Assembly: GCF_003993795.1 (NCBI RefSeq)
Contig: NZ_RWKV01000015.1
Coordinates: forward strand, 1 to 64,000
From: Aquabacter cavernae
GTDB taxonomy: Bacteria > Pseudomonadota > Alphaproteobacteria > Rhizobiales > Xanthobacteraceae
Direction: 5' to 3'
DNA length: 64,000 nt
Below are positions 43,661 through 52,186 of this stretch, in pieces. Below the pieces are notes generated by a model. The model ran no database searches. It was not told the origin of the DNA and saw only the letters and a list, made by a program, of their open reading frames with translations. How positions within the stretch are numbered: the first letter of the stretch is position 1; each line of letters begins with the position of its first letter. A program made the translations under genes and the position numbers.

Positions 43661-45565
43661 GTGGAATTCATCCTGGTCCAGACCCTGAGCGGACTTGCCA
43701 GCGCCGCGTCGTTGTTCCTGGTCGCGTCGGGTCTCTCCATCATTTTCGGCGTGACGCGGATCGTGAATTTCGCGCACGGCGCCTTCTACATGCTGGGGGC
43801 CTATATGGCCTTCACGCTCACCGACCGCTGGACCGGCGCCTTCGGCTTCTGGGGCGCGATTATCGCCGCCTCCCTCGTTGTGGCGGTGCTGGGTGCGCTG
43901 ATGGAAATGGTGCTGCTGCGGCGCATCTATCAGGCCCCTGAACTCTTCCAGCTGCTCGCCACCTTCGGCGTGACGCTCATGGTGCAGGACATCGTGGTGC
44001 TGATCTGGGGGCCGGAAGACCTCATGGGTCCGCGCGCGCCCGGCTTCACCGGCGCCGTCACCGTGTTCGGGCGCATGGTGCCCTCCTACGACTTCCTGCT
44101 CATCGCCCTCGGCCCCGTGGTGCTGGGCCTCCTGTGGCTGCTGTTCCACTACACGCGCTGGGGCGTGCTGGTGCGGGCGGCGACGCAGGACCGCGACATG
44201 GTGGCGGCGCTGGGCGTGAACCAGAAATGGCTGTTCACCAGCGTCTTCGCGCTCGGCGTGTTCCTCGCGGCACTGGGCGGTGCACTGCAGATCCCGCGCA
44301 CCACGGTGAGCCATTCCATGGACCTCGCCATCATCGTCGAGGTGTTCGTGGTGGTGGTGATCGGGGGCCTCGGCAGCGTGCTCGGGGCATTCGTGGCGGC
44401 CATCATCGTGTCGGAGCTGAACGCCTTCGGCATCCTCATCTTCCCCAAGATCTCGCTGATCCTCGTCTTCCTCGTCATGGCGGTGGTTCTGGTGATCCGG
44501 CCCTGGGGCCTGTTCGGCAAGCCGGAAAGCGCACCGCGCCCGGCGGCGGGCCTCTCCATCCGGCCCTGGCGCCCCTTCACCCCGGCGGAGCGCATCGCGG
44601 TGGCGGTGGGCGTGTTCGGGGCCGCGGTGCTGCCCTTCTTCCTGGGCAATTACGCCCTCACCGTGGGCGCGGAAATCCTGGTCTTCGTGCTGTTCGCCGC
44701 GAGCCTGCATTTCCTCATGACCGTGGGCGGGCTCGCCTCCTTCGGCCATGCCGCCTATTTCGGCCTCGGCGCCTATGGCGCGGCCTTCCTGGTGAAGTTC
44801 ACCGGGGCGCCCATGGAGGCCGCCCTGCTGGTGGGGCCGCTCATGGGGCTCGCAGGCGCCGTGGTGTTCGGCTGGTTCTGCGTGCGGCTCTCGGGCGTCT
44901 ATTTCGCCATGCTGACGCTCGCCTTCGCGCAGATCGCCTGGTCCATCGCCTTCCAATGGGTGGATGTGACCGGCGGCGACAACGGCATGCTGGGCATCTG
45001 GCCCTCCACCTGGGCCTCCTCGCCGCGCGGCTTCTTCTGGCTGGCGCTGGGCATCGCGGTGGTGGGCGTGGGCATCCTGCGCGTGCTGGTCTTCTCGCCC
45101 TTCGGCTACGGCCTGCGGGCATCGCGGGACAGCGCGCTGCGCTCGGAGGCCATCGGCATCGACCGACGCTCCATGCAATGGGTGGCCTTCATCGTGGCCG
45201 GCACTTTCGCCGGCATTTCCGGCGCCACCTTCGCCTTCCTGAAAGGCTCGGTCTTCCCCGATTTCCTTGGCATTCCCACCTCGGTGGACGGCCTCGTCAT
45301 GGTGCTGCTGGGCGGCATCGAGACGGTGTCCGGCGCGGTGGTGGGCGCGGTGGTCTACAAGGCGCTCGCCATCTGGCTCATGAGCCAGACGGACCTTTCC
45401 AAACTGGTGCTGGGCGCCATCATCGTGCTGCTGGTGGTCGCCTTCCCGAAGGGCATTGTCGGCTTCCTCGAAGACCTGCGCTACCGCCTGCGCCCGCCAC
45501 GCGCCAATGGCGCCGGGCCGAAAACTGCCGGATACGGCATCGCCAAGGTGGAGGCCGCGGAATGA
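43661..45565 (+). CDS. fused LivH-LivM type ABC permease
   Basis: A 634-residue protein from GTG 43661 (GAGAGG 7 bases upstream). Residues 1-about 285 are a LivH-type permease (LVASGLSIIFGVTRIVNFAHGAFYMLGAY, VVVVIGGLGSVLGAFVAA), a linker of about 25 residues follows, and residues about 310-634 are a LivM-type permease (GGLASFGHAAYFGLGAYGAAF, YGLRASRDSALRSEAIGIDRR, VLLGGIETVSGAVVGA). These are normally two genes. The fusion fixes 1:1 stoichiometry. The stop overlaps the first ATPase gene (ATGA). Confidence 0.92.
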   Translation: MEFILVQTLSGLASAASLFLVASGLSIIFGVTRIVNFAHGAFYMLGAYMAFTLTDRWTGAFGFWGAIIAASLVVAVLGALMEMVLLRRIYQAPELFQLLATFGVTLMVQDIVVLIWGPEDLMGPRAPGFTGAVTVFGRMVPSYDFLLIALGPVVLGLLWLLFHYTRWGVLVRAATQDRDMVAALGVNQKWLFTSVFALGVFLAALGGALQIPRTTVSHSMDLAIIVEVFVVVVIGGLGSVLGAFVAAIIVSELNAFGILIFPKISLILVFLVMAVVLVIRPWGLFGKPESAPRPAAGLSIRPWRPFTPAERIAVAVGVFGAAVLPFFLGNYALTVGAEILVFVLFAASLHFLMTVGGLASFGHAAYFGLGAYGAAFLVKFTGAPMEAALLVGPLMGLAGAVVFGWFCVRLSGVYFAMLTLAFAQIAWSIAFQWVDVTGGDNGMLGIWPSTWASSPRGFFWLALGIAVVGVGILRVLVFSPFGYGLRASRDSALRSEAIGIDRRSMQWVAFIVAGTFAGISGATFAFLKGSVFPDFLGIPTSVDGLVMVLLGGIETVSGAVVGAVVYKALAIWLMSQTDLSKLVLGAIIVLLVVAFPKGIVGFLEDLRYRLRPPRANGAGPKTAGYGIAKVEAAE

Positions 45566-46344
45566 CTGCCCTGCTCGACGTCCGGAACCTCGCCAAGTCC
45601 TATGGCGGCGTGCATGCGGTGCGCGGCGTGTCCTTCTCCCTGGAGGCCGGGCAGATCCTCGCGCTGATCGGCCCCAACGGCGCCGGCAAGAGCACCTGCT
45701 TCAACATGCTGAACGGGCAGATCCGGCCCAATGCCGGCTCCATCACGCTCGCCGGGCAGGACATTACCGGCCTGGCCCCGCGCGTCGTCTGGCGCAAGGG
45801 CGTGGGCCGCACCTTCCAGATCACCGCCACCTTCGCCTCCATGACGGTGCGCGAGAATGTGCAGGTGGCGCTGCTCTCCCATCACGGCAAGCTCTGGGCG
45901 GCCTTCCGCTATGCGGGCGCGGCCTATCTGAAGGAGGCGGAGGCCCTGCTCGCTCTGGTGGGCATGGAGGCCCAGGCGGCGCGGCCCTGCGGGGAACTGG
46001 CCTATGGCGACCTGAAGCGCCTGGAACTCGCCATCGCGCTCGCCAACGACCCCAAGCTGCTGCTCATGGACGAGCCCACGGCGGGCATGGCGCCCAAGGA
46101 GCGCGTGGACCTCATGCGCCTCACTGCCGGTATCGCGCGGGAGAAGGGCATCGGCGTGCTCTTCACCGAGCACGACATGGACGTGGTGTTCGAGCATGCG
46201 GACAGCGTGATGGTGCTGAACCGGGGCGAGCTGATCGCCACCGGCAGCCCCGAGGCGGTGCGCCGCGACCCGCAGGTGCGCGCCATCTATCTGGGCGACG
46301 GCCTGCTCTATGACGCCAAGCACCGCGAAGGGGATGCGGCATGA
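45562..46344 (+). CDS. ABC transporter ATPase, LivG type
   Basis: A 260-residue ATPase: Walker A GPNGAGKST, Q-loop within GRTFQITATFASMTVREN, a signature region LAYGDLKRLELAIAL in place of LSGGQ (as usual in LivG), Walker B LLLMDEPTAGMAP and switch histidine FTEHDMD. It powers the fused permease together with the LivF-type partner. Overlaps both neighbours by 4 bases. Confidence 0.93.
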   Translation: MTALLDVRNLAKSYGGVHAVRGVSFSLEAGQILALIGPNGAGKSTCFNMLNGQIRPNAGSITLAGQDITGLAPRVVWRKGVGRTFQITATFASMTVRENVQVALLSHHGKLWAAFRYAGAAYLKEAEALLALVGMEAQAARPCGELAYGDLKRLELAIALANDPKLLLMDEPTAGMAPKERVDLMRLTAGIAREKGIGVLFTEHDMDVVFEHADSVMVLNRGELIATGSPEAVRRDPQVRAIYLGDGLLYDAKHREGDAA

Positions 46345-47045
46345 AGCTCGAAGTCAGCAGCCTCAACAGCCATTACGGGCCGGCCCATATCCTGTTCGAC
46401 GTGGGCTTCGAGATCGGCGCGGGCGAAGTGGTCGCCCTGCTTGGGCGCAACGGCGCGGGCAAGAGCACCACGTTCCGCTCGGTGGTGGGCCTCGTCTCCC
46501 AGCGCAGCGGCCAGATCCGCTTCGACGGCACCGACATCTCCCGCCTGCCCACCTATGACATCGTGCGCCGGGGCCTGGGCTATGTGCCCGAGGACCGGCG
46601 CATCTTCACCGAGCTGACGGTGGAGGAGAATTTCACCGTGGGCCGCCAGCCCCCCCGCGAGGGCGTCGCCACCTGGACGCCGGAGCGCATCTACGACCTG
46701 TTCCCCAATCTGGGCGAGATGCGCCGCCGGCCCGGCGGGCAGATGAGCGGCGGCGAGCAGCAGATGCTCACCATCGGCCGCACCCTCATGGGCAACCCGT
46801 CTTTGGTCCTGCTGGACGAGCCCTCCGAGGGCCTCGCCCCCAAGATCGTGGAGCAGATGGCCGACGCCATCCTCACCATGAAGCGGGAAGGTCTCAGCGT
46901 GGTGATCTCCGAGCAGAACCTGCATTTTGCCAAGCTGATTTCCGACCGCGCCTATATTATCGAAAAGGGACGCATGCGGTTTTCCGGTACCATGGCCGAG
47001 CTTGAGGCCAATCCGGAGGTGCGCGACGCCTATCTGGCGGTGTAA
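46341..47045 (+). CDS. ABC transporter ATPase, LivF type
   Basis: A 234-residue ATPase: Walker A GRNGAGKSTT, signature MSGGEQQMLTIGRTL, Walker B LVLLDEPSEGLAP and ISEQNLHFA. Completes a branched-chain-type importer of binding protein, fused permease, LivG and LivF, all on one strand and partly overlapping. Confidence 0.93.
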   Translation: MKLEVSSLNSHYGPAHILFDVGFEIGAGEVVALLGRNGAGKSTTFRSVVGLVSQRSGQIRFDGTDISRLPTYDIVRRGLGYVPEDRRIFTELTVEENFTVGRQPPREGVATWTPERIYDLFPNLGEMRRRPGGQMSGGEQQMLTIGRTLMGNPSLVLLDEPSEGLAPKIVEQMADAILTMKREGLSVVISEQNLHFAKLISDRAYIIEKGRMRFSGTMAELEANPEVRDAYLAV

Positions 47046-47081
47046 GGCGGACGGCAGGCCATGGCAGGGGGAGAAGACCGG

Positions 47082-47540
47082 GTGAGCACGAAGCCGAAGA
47101 CCGCCGCGAAGCGCCCGCGCAAGACCGGCCCGGGCTATGTCCTCGACACCCAGGTGGGCTTCCTGCTGCGCCAGGTGAACCAGCGGCACACCGCATTGTT
47201 CAGCGCCGGCATCGGCGAGGAACTGACCCCCACCCAATGGGCGGCCCTGGCGAAGCTCCATGAGAAAGGCCCCTGCTCGCAGAACCTGCTGGGACGGCAC
47301 ACCGCCATGGATGCCGCCACCATCAAGGGCGTGGTGGACCGCATGGTGAAGCGCGGGCTCGTGGAGACGCGCCCCGACCCCGAGGACGGGCGGCGCCTCG
47401 TGGCGGCCCTGACGGCGCAGGGCAGCGCCCTTGCCGAGCGGCTCGGCCCCGCCGCGCTCGCCATTTCCCAGGAGACGCTCGCCCCCCTGGATGCGGACGA
47501 ACAGGCGCTGTTCGTCTCCCTGCTGGAGCGCCTCCGGTAG
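47082..47540 (+). CDS. MarR-family regulator, NicR-like
   Basis: A winged-helix regulator of 152 residues from GTG 47082 (GGGGGAG 8 bases upstream), or 159 from ATG 47061, which has a poorer ribosome site. The N-terminal YVLDTQVGFLLRQVNQRHTALF and the helix-turn-helix TPTQWAALAKLHEKG, HTAMDAATIKGVVDRMVKRGLV, with wing DPEDGRRLVAALT, resemble NicR, the nicotinate-pathway repressor of Pseudomonas putida. It is the best candidate in the window for the shared operator motif. It follows the importer genes by 36 bases. Confidence 0.85.
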   Translation: MSTKPKTAAKRPRKTGPGYVLDTQVGFLLRQVNQRHTALFSAGIGEELTPTQWAALAKLHEKGPCSQNLLGRHTAMDAATIKGVVDRMVKRGLVETRPDPEDGRRLVAALTAQGSALAERLGPAALAISQETLAPLDADEQALFVSLLERLR

Positions 47541-47625
47541 GACCGGCGGCGCGGGCGCCTCGTCCAAATCATCTCGACATCGGGACCGCGCGCGGTCAAA
47601 TGGCGGCTCGAAACGGAGGTCCGCC

Positions 47626-47859
47626 ATGTCCGAGATTCTCGCTTCCATCCTCACCGGCCTGCGCATCAATTTCGTGCATCCCGAGGGCCTGCCCAGCGCC
47701 CTGATCATCGACCTCTCCACGGATGAGGGCGAACAGCGCTTCGTCCTGCCCTGCGATCCCACCCTGTCCAGCACGGATGTGGAGAGCATCGGCGACGAAC
47801 TGATGGCCGCTATCGACAAACTCATCGCCCCCTCCGACGCCTCCGAAGCGAGCGACTGA
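47626..47859 (+). CDS. small hypothetical protein
   Basis: 77 residues from ATG 47626 with GGAGG 6 bases upstream. An acidic alpha/beta protein (LTGLRINFVHPEGLPSALIIDL, VESIGDELMAAIDKLIAP). No signal peptide or known motif. The good ribosome site and codon use support coding. Confidence 0.6.
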   Translation: MSEILASILTGLRINFVHPEGLPSALIIDLSTDEGEQRFVLPCDPTLSSTDVESIGDELMAAIDKLIAPSDASEASD

Positions 47860-47966
47860 GGGGCAAGGGCGCAGGGCGCATCGGTCCTCTCCGGCTCAGC
47901 AACGCGCAAGGCGGCACAAAAGCCGCGCTCGCGCGTTCCTGACGTGACCACAGCCGTGAGAGGACC

Positions 47967-48590
47967 ATGACCTACCGCGCCATGCCCGACACCCGTCCCC
48001 CGCACGCCCACGCCGCGCGGTTCGCGCGCCCGTCCGGTAAGGGGATCGGCCTCAGTCTCCTCGCCGCCGGGCTCGCCCTGTCGTTCGCAGCGCCCGGCCT
48101 TGCCGCCGTTCCTGGCGCTGCCGCAGACCCGGGCATCACCGCACGGCCAAGCCTGGCCCAGGCGACGCCAGCCCCCCAGACCGCCCCCGCGCCTCAAACC
48201 GCCCCGGCTCCCAAGGCCCCACCGGCACCTCAAGGCGTGCCCGTTCCCCCCGCCGCGGCGCCGCCCGAGCGCGCGAAGGCGGAGCCTCAGGCCAAGGCGT
48301 CGCAGCAGGCCGAAGCGGACGGCGAGGAGGAGATGAAGCTGGTGAAGGCCTGCAAGGCGCGCGCGCTCACCCTCCTGAAGGAGCGCTCGCCCTCGGTGGA
48401 GGACATCTTCATCGACATGGACGGGCTGACGGTGGCCAAGGCCAATCTGGCCGTGGAGGACACCAAGGTGGAAGCCGTGATCATGGGCGAGGCCTATATC
48501 CAGCGCGACCGCTCGGACAAGGTGCACCGCTTCCTGTGCCTCGCCGGTGAGGACGGCAAGGTGCTCATGACCTTCTTCACGGAGCGCTAA
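47967..48590 (+). CDS. exported Pro-rich hypothetical protein
   Basis: 207 residues. A hydrophobic segment at about 27-48 (IGLSLLAAGLALSFAAPGLAA) acts as a signal peptide or anchor, then a Pro/Ala/Gln linker contains the repeat APAPQT (three near copies, about 70-85). The C-terminal 90 residues are folded, with two cysteines (LVKACKARA, FLCLAGEDG) and an acidic surface. Family not recognised. Probably periplasmic. Confidence 0.6.
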   Translation: MTYRAMPDTRPPHAHAARFARPSGKGIGLSLLAAGLALSFAAPGLAAVPGAAADPGITARPSLAQATPAPQTAPAPQTAPAPKAPPAPQGVPVPPAAAPPERAKAEPQAKASQQAEADGEEEMKLVKACKARALTLLKERSPSVEDIFIDMDGLTVAKANLAVEDTKVEAVIMGEAYIQRDRSDKVHRFLCLAGEDGKVLMTFFTER

Positions 48591-48610
48591 AGCGTTCCGG
48601 GTGAAAGGCG

Positions 48611-48633
48611 GGCGCGGGCAGAGGGCCCGCGCC
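48611..48633. terminator. hairpin between convergent genes
   Basis: GGCGCGGGC / GCCCGCGCC arms with a 5-base loop in the 60-base gap between stops at 48590 (+) and 48651 (-). No U-run, so termination is only probable. Confidence 0.45.
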
Positions 48634-48650
48634 GGTCATGCGGTCCGTCC

Positions 48651-49229
48651 TCACTGGCGAGCGATGCAGCCCACCTTGCCGGACAGGGTCATCTTCCCGG
48701 CCGGAAGCGCCACCTCGGCCGCCTGGGTCAAAGACGGCTCCAGCCCGTTTTCCTTCATGGACTTGAAGTCCGGGCAATTGGCGGCGGTGGCGGGGCCGGT
48801 CACCGCCTGGAAGCGCACCAGGGTGGGCTTAACATCCACCGGCTGGCCATCGTCATAGTCCTGCGTCAGCAGGAATTTCTTCGCCTGCACGTCATAGAGG
48901 CCGAGGGTGCGGTCCGGCCCCGTGCCCTGGTCCAGGACCAGCACGTTGCCGCCGAGGCTCAGCACGTAATTGGGATCGTCGGGATCGCCGATGCGATAAT
49001 CGCCGGTCTTGCGGTCGAACGCGCATTTGCGCGGCTTGCCGTCGAGCTTCTGCACCAGGATGTCCATGCCAACGGCGTCGGCGCGATCGCGATAGACCAC
49101 CTGATATTGCGCGCTCGCCACGCATTTGGGCGGCGGAGGTGCCGCCAGGGCCGCCTGGGCGCCCAGGCTCATCACTCCCCCGAGGATCGCCACTCCCACC
49201 CGCCATTCCACACCGCCGCGCATCCGCAT
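48651..49229 (-). CDS. exported hypothetical protein
   Basis: 192 residues from ATG 49229, preferred because it gives a signal peptide (RVGVAILGGVMSLGAQAALA) preceded by GACGGCGGA. The mature part is beta-rich with four cysteines (PKCVAS, RKCAFD, ANCPDF, VGCIAR), consistent with two disulphides in the periplasm. The segment DPDDPNYVLSLGGNVLVLDQG looks like a repeat of short strands. No family recognised. The neighbour upstream on the same strand starts 38 bases away. Confidence 0.6.
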   Translation of the reverse strand: MRMRGGVEWRVGVAILGGVMSLGAQAALAAPPPPKCVASAQYQVVYRDRADAVGMDILVQKLDGKPRKCAFDRKTGDYRIGDPDDPNYVLSLGGNVLVLDQGTGPDRTLGLYDVQAKKFLLTQDYDDGQPVDVKPTLVRFQAVTGPATAANCPDFKSMKENGLEPSLTQAAEVALPAGKMTLSGKVGCIARQ

Positions 49230-49267
49230 TCCGCCGTCTCTTTTCAAAAAGTGAGAGTGCGGGCGGA

Positions 49268-50932
49268 TCATGCCCTGCCGGGATCGCTTTTGGCCAGAGC
49301 GGCGGGCAGCCAAAGCGTGGCTCCCGCAGAACCGTCCTCATGGGCCTCCAGCACCAGCACGCCGTTGCTGGCGGCGGCGAACCGCTCCACGCGGCGCAGG
49401 CAGGCTTCCGCCCCCCGGCGCGGTAGGTCCTCGGCGGCGCTGAGCACGCGGAAAACCAGCACCACATAGTCGCCCGGCTCCACAAGGCCTGGGCCGGGCG
49501 GTTGAACCGACCGTTGCTCCCCGCGCACCGCGAGGCGCGCGCCTTCCGGCGCCTGCTCCAGCAGACCCATGGCAAGATCGAACAGCGCCAGATCGAACGG
49601 CGCCGGATCCGCGAATGCCTCCAGCGCTTCCAGCGGCCGGTCAACGTCCAGCTCCATGGGCGGCCAGGACGATCCCATCAGGAGCTGGCGCAGCGCGCGC
49701 AACGAGGCGGCGGCATTCACGATGCGCCCGTCCGGCCGCTCGCCCCACCCCCCCGCCAGAAGGCGCTGGGCGGCGGAGACACCGAATGCCGCCCCCTCGA
49801 TGACCTCCCGTGCATCCACCCCGGCCGGCGGCGGCTCGGCCAGGGTGCGGCGGGCAAGGCCGAGGCTGGACCGCACGGCATCCAGCAGCGCATTCATGCC
49901 ATGCGACAGCCCGGAGCCGGCCTCCTCGCCCGCCCCCGGCGCACGCTCGCCGGCCGCCTGCGGCAGGAGCGGCGCGGCGGGCCCGAACAGGACCAAGGCC
50001 CCCCCGCCCGCCAGAAGGCCGCTCATGCAGGCCATGACGAAGCCGTAGCCGGCCAGGCGCCGATACCAGTCGGCGGTCATGTCCGATTCGCGCACCGCAT
50101 AGACGAAGGTCAGCGGCACCTGGGGCAAGGTGCGGAAGGCGGTGATGTCGGAGCGGGCATCGATGACGCCGCGCCCCACCAGCAGGCCGGTATTCTGGCT
50201 GCCGGTCTGGCTGAGCAGGTCCGGGGACGCGGAGATGGGCTCGGCCCCGCGCGTGTCGGGCGAGCGGAAGATCACCGTTCCGTCCCGGCGCAGCAGCACG
50301 GCGGTTGAGCCGCCCTCCTCCGCCAGGAAGGTGCTGCGATAAAGGGAGTGGAAATATTCCGGGAAGACCGTGACGGCCACCAGCCCCCGGAACACCCCGT
50401 CGCGCACCACAGGGCGGCTCGCCGTGAAGGCGACGGAGCGCGCGAACTCGCCCCGAAACGGCACCGAGAGGAACAAGCCCTCATGCCCGGCCTTGGCGGC
50501 CTGGAAATATTCGCGGTGCTGCACGTCATAGGGCGGCATGGGGAAGGCGCGGCTGGAGGCCGCGATGGTGCCGACCTCATCCACCAGGAACACCGATTCC
50601 ACCGGCGGCAGGCGGCGCAGGGTGTTCTGGAGCAATTGGTGGAAATTCCCGTCGCCCCGCGCCTCGCCCACGGCGCGCGCGTCCAGCGCCTGGTCCACCT
50701 GGAGCAGGGCCACCTCGATGGCGCTGAACACCGCGTCCGCGTGTTCCGCCAGCGAATAGGCGGAGCGGAGCGCGGTCTGGCGGGCGTCGTGCACCTCGTC
50801 CAGATAGTCCAGATAGGCGACGACGCCGAAGACGAGCAGGGGAAGGGCCGCGAGACAGCCGACCACCGCGGCGCGGGACCGCAGCCCCCACGCCCGGAAC
50901 GCATTCCGCCATCGGCTGGCGACGACGCTCAT
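49268..50932 (-). CDS. dCache membrane sensor with degenerate histidine-kinase half
   Basis: 554 residues from ATG 50932. TM1 at about 21-42, a periplasmic double-Cache domain at about 45-285 (typical HREYFQAAKAGHEGLFLSVPF, SRPVVRDGVFRGLVAVTV), TM2 at about 300-325. The cytoplasmic part has LSHGMNALLDAVRSSLGLARRTL, resembling a dimerisation helix with an H in the H-box place, but the expected N-box and the G1 DxGxG motif are missing; only PGDYVVLVFRVLS and GATLWLPAAL recall the ATPase fold. It may signal without ATP binding or be decaying. No response regulator gene is adjacent. Confidence 0.7.
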   Translation of the reverse strand: MSVVASRWRNAFRAWGLRSRAAVVGCLAALPLLVFGVVAYLDYLDEVHDARQTALRSAYSLAEHADAVFSAIEVALLQVDQALDARAVGEARGDGNFHQLLQNTLRRLPPVESVFLVDEVGTIAASSRAFPMPPYDVQHREYFQAAKAGHEGLFLSVPFRGEFARSVAFTASRPVVRDGVFRGLVAVTVFPEYFHSLYRSTFLAEEGGSTAVLLRRDGTVIFRSPDTRGAEPISASPDLLSQTGSQNTGLLVGRGVIDARSDITAFRTLPQVPLTFVYAVRESDMTADWYRRLAGYGFVMACMSGLLAGGGALVLFGPAAPLLPQAAGERAPGAGEEAGSGLSHGMNALLDAVRSSLGLARRTLAEPPPAGVDAREVIEGAAFGVSAAQRLLAGGWGERPDGRIVNAAASLRALRQLLMGSSWPPMELDVDRPLEALEAFADPAPFDLALFDLAMGLLEQAPEGARLAVRGEQRSVQPPGPGLVEPGDYVVLVFRVLSAAEDLPRRGAEACLRRVERFAAASNGVLVLEAHEDGSAGATLWLPAALAKSDPGRA

Positions 50933-51094
50933 ACCGCTTCCACCCCCACGAGGGCTTGACGATAAGCCACTCCCGGCGTCGCGGCCAGATGTGTCCCACC
51001 GGATGGCGGCGAACAGTTTTCGCGACCCCATCGGAACCGGCGGCCGATGGGTGCGTTGCCCCGGTTTGAACCGAACGAGGCAAAGGCTGACGAC

Positions 51095-51355
51095 ATGACG
51101 CAGCACAAGACGGCGCCGCGCGGCTTCGCCGCCATGTCCCCGGAAAAGCGCAAGGCCATCGCGCGATTGGGAGGCCAGAGCATTCCCCCGGAGAAACGCA
51201 GTTTCTCGCAGAGCCGGGAACTGGCCGCCGAAGCAGGCGCACGCGGGGGCAAGAGCGTCGCCGATGAGAAGCGCAGCTTCTCGGTGGACCGCACCCTCGC
51301 CTCCCGGGCCGGACGCAAGGGCGGACGCAAACGGATGACCGAAGCGGCGGAATAA
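51095..51355 (+). CDS. KGG-repeat general stress protein
   Basis: 86 residues from ATG 51095. Three stress-induced repeats of the KGG family (Pfam PF10685): GFAAMSPEKRKAIARLGGQS, SRELAAEAGARGGKS and DRTLASRAGRKGGRK. Strongly basic, hydrophilic and probably intrinsically disordered. Family members are induced in general stress in several bacteria; molecular role unknown. Confidence 0.8.
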   Translation: MTQHKTAPRGFAAMSPEKRKAIARLGGQSIPPEKRSFSQSRELAAEAGARGGKSVADEKRSFSVDRTLASRAGRKGGRKRMTEAAE

Positions 51356-51380
51356 GCCCCGAATACCCCCAAGGACAGTG

Positions 51381-51449
51381 CGGCGCCGGTCACGGACCGG
51401 CGCCGATGCCCGTGGCCGCCCGCCTCCCACCGGAGACGGGCGGCCTTTT
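51381..51449 (+). terminator. two consecutive hairpins, second an intrinsic terminator
   Basis: Hairpin 1: CGGCGCCGGT / ACCGGCGCCG (51381-51405). Hairpin 2: GGCCGCCCG / CGGGCGGCC (51414-51445) followed by TTTT. They lie between convergent genes. Confidence 0.7.
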
Positions 51450-51451
51450 CG

Positions 51452-52186
51452 TCAGAACTTGTAGTTGATGCCCAGCTTCACCACGGAGAGCTGGGTATCG
51501 GCGCTGATGGACCCGAGCGTCGGCGCAATGGTGTAGCTGCTGCCTTCCAGATCGATGTACTGGTACTCGATCTTGGCGGTCCAATTGTTGGTGATGGCGT
51601 ATTCGACGCCCGCGCCGATGGTCCAGCCCCAATTGGTGGACGAGGTGTCCACGCCATAGATGTTGCCGTAATCCGTGGTGCCCCAGGCCACACCGCCCGT
51701 AATGTAGGGCAGGAAGCGGTCCATGGCGTAGCCGAGGCGGGCACGGATGGTGCCGAAGGCGTTCAGGCTACCGTCGGTGAGGCCGGCGGCGAACGGTCCA
51801 TAGGGCACGACGGAGACGCTGGACGTGCCGAGATCGGCCCATTGCACATCCGCCTCGATGCCCAGCACCACATTGTTCACGAACTGCCAGTTGTAGCCCA
51901 CCTGCAGACCGCCGGCGAAGCCGTTGGCATCGCCCACGCTGAGGCTGGTGGCCGGAATGCCGAAGGCGGGCGAGACGTTGAGGTCATTATTGAGCCAGGC
52001 CCAGCCGACGTTGCCGCCGATATAGAAGCCGGTCCAGGAAAACACGGGAACGGCCACCACGAGGGGCGCCTTGGTGGGATAGGTCCGCGCGAGGTCGGCG
52101 GCAGAGGCGGGAAGGATCGCGGCGGGCAGGACGACCGCGCACAGCGCGGCGCCGGACAGAAGGACTCTCTTCGTGGAGCGGTTCAT
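51452..52186 (-). CDS. outer-membrane beta-barrel protein, Omp25/Omp31 type
   Basis: 244 residues from ATG 52186 (AAGGAGACG 8 bases upstream). Signal peptide ends SAADLA. The hallmark FSWTGFYIGGNVGWAW follows, then alternating strands and turns (GGLQVGYNWQF, LGIEADVQWADLG, IRARLGYAMDRFLPYITGGVAWG, AGVEYAITNNWTAKIEYQYIDL) and a terminal aromatic GINYKF, the outer-membrane assembly signal. Eight strands are expected. Members are abundant surface proteins in Rhizobiales. Confidence 0.9.
   Translation of the reverse strand: MNRSTKRVLLSGAALCAVVLPAAILPASAADLARTYPTKAPLVVAVPVFSWTGFYIGGNVGWAWLNNDLNVSPAFGIPATSLSVGDANGFAGGLQVGYNWQFVNNVVLGIEADVQWADLGTSSVSVVPYGPFAAGLTDGSLNAFGTIRARLGYAMDRFLPYITGGVAWGTTDYGNIYGVDTSSTNWGWTIGAGVEYAITNNWTAKIEYQYIDLEGSSYTIAPTLGSISADTQLSVVKLGINYKF

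Noticed and set aside
48170-48230. Short repeats coding for APAPQT as a possible CRISPR or minisatellite
   Set aside because: They are in frame inside a Pro-rich linker of a coding gene, too short and without spacers. No CRISPR array was seen anywhere.
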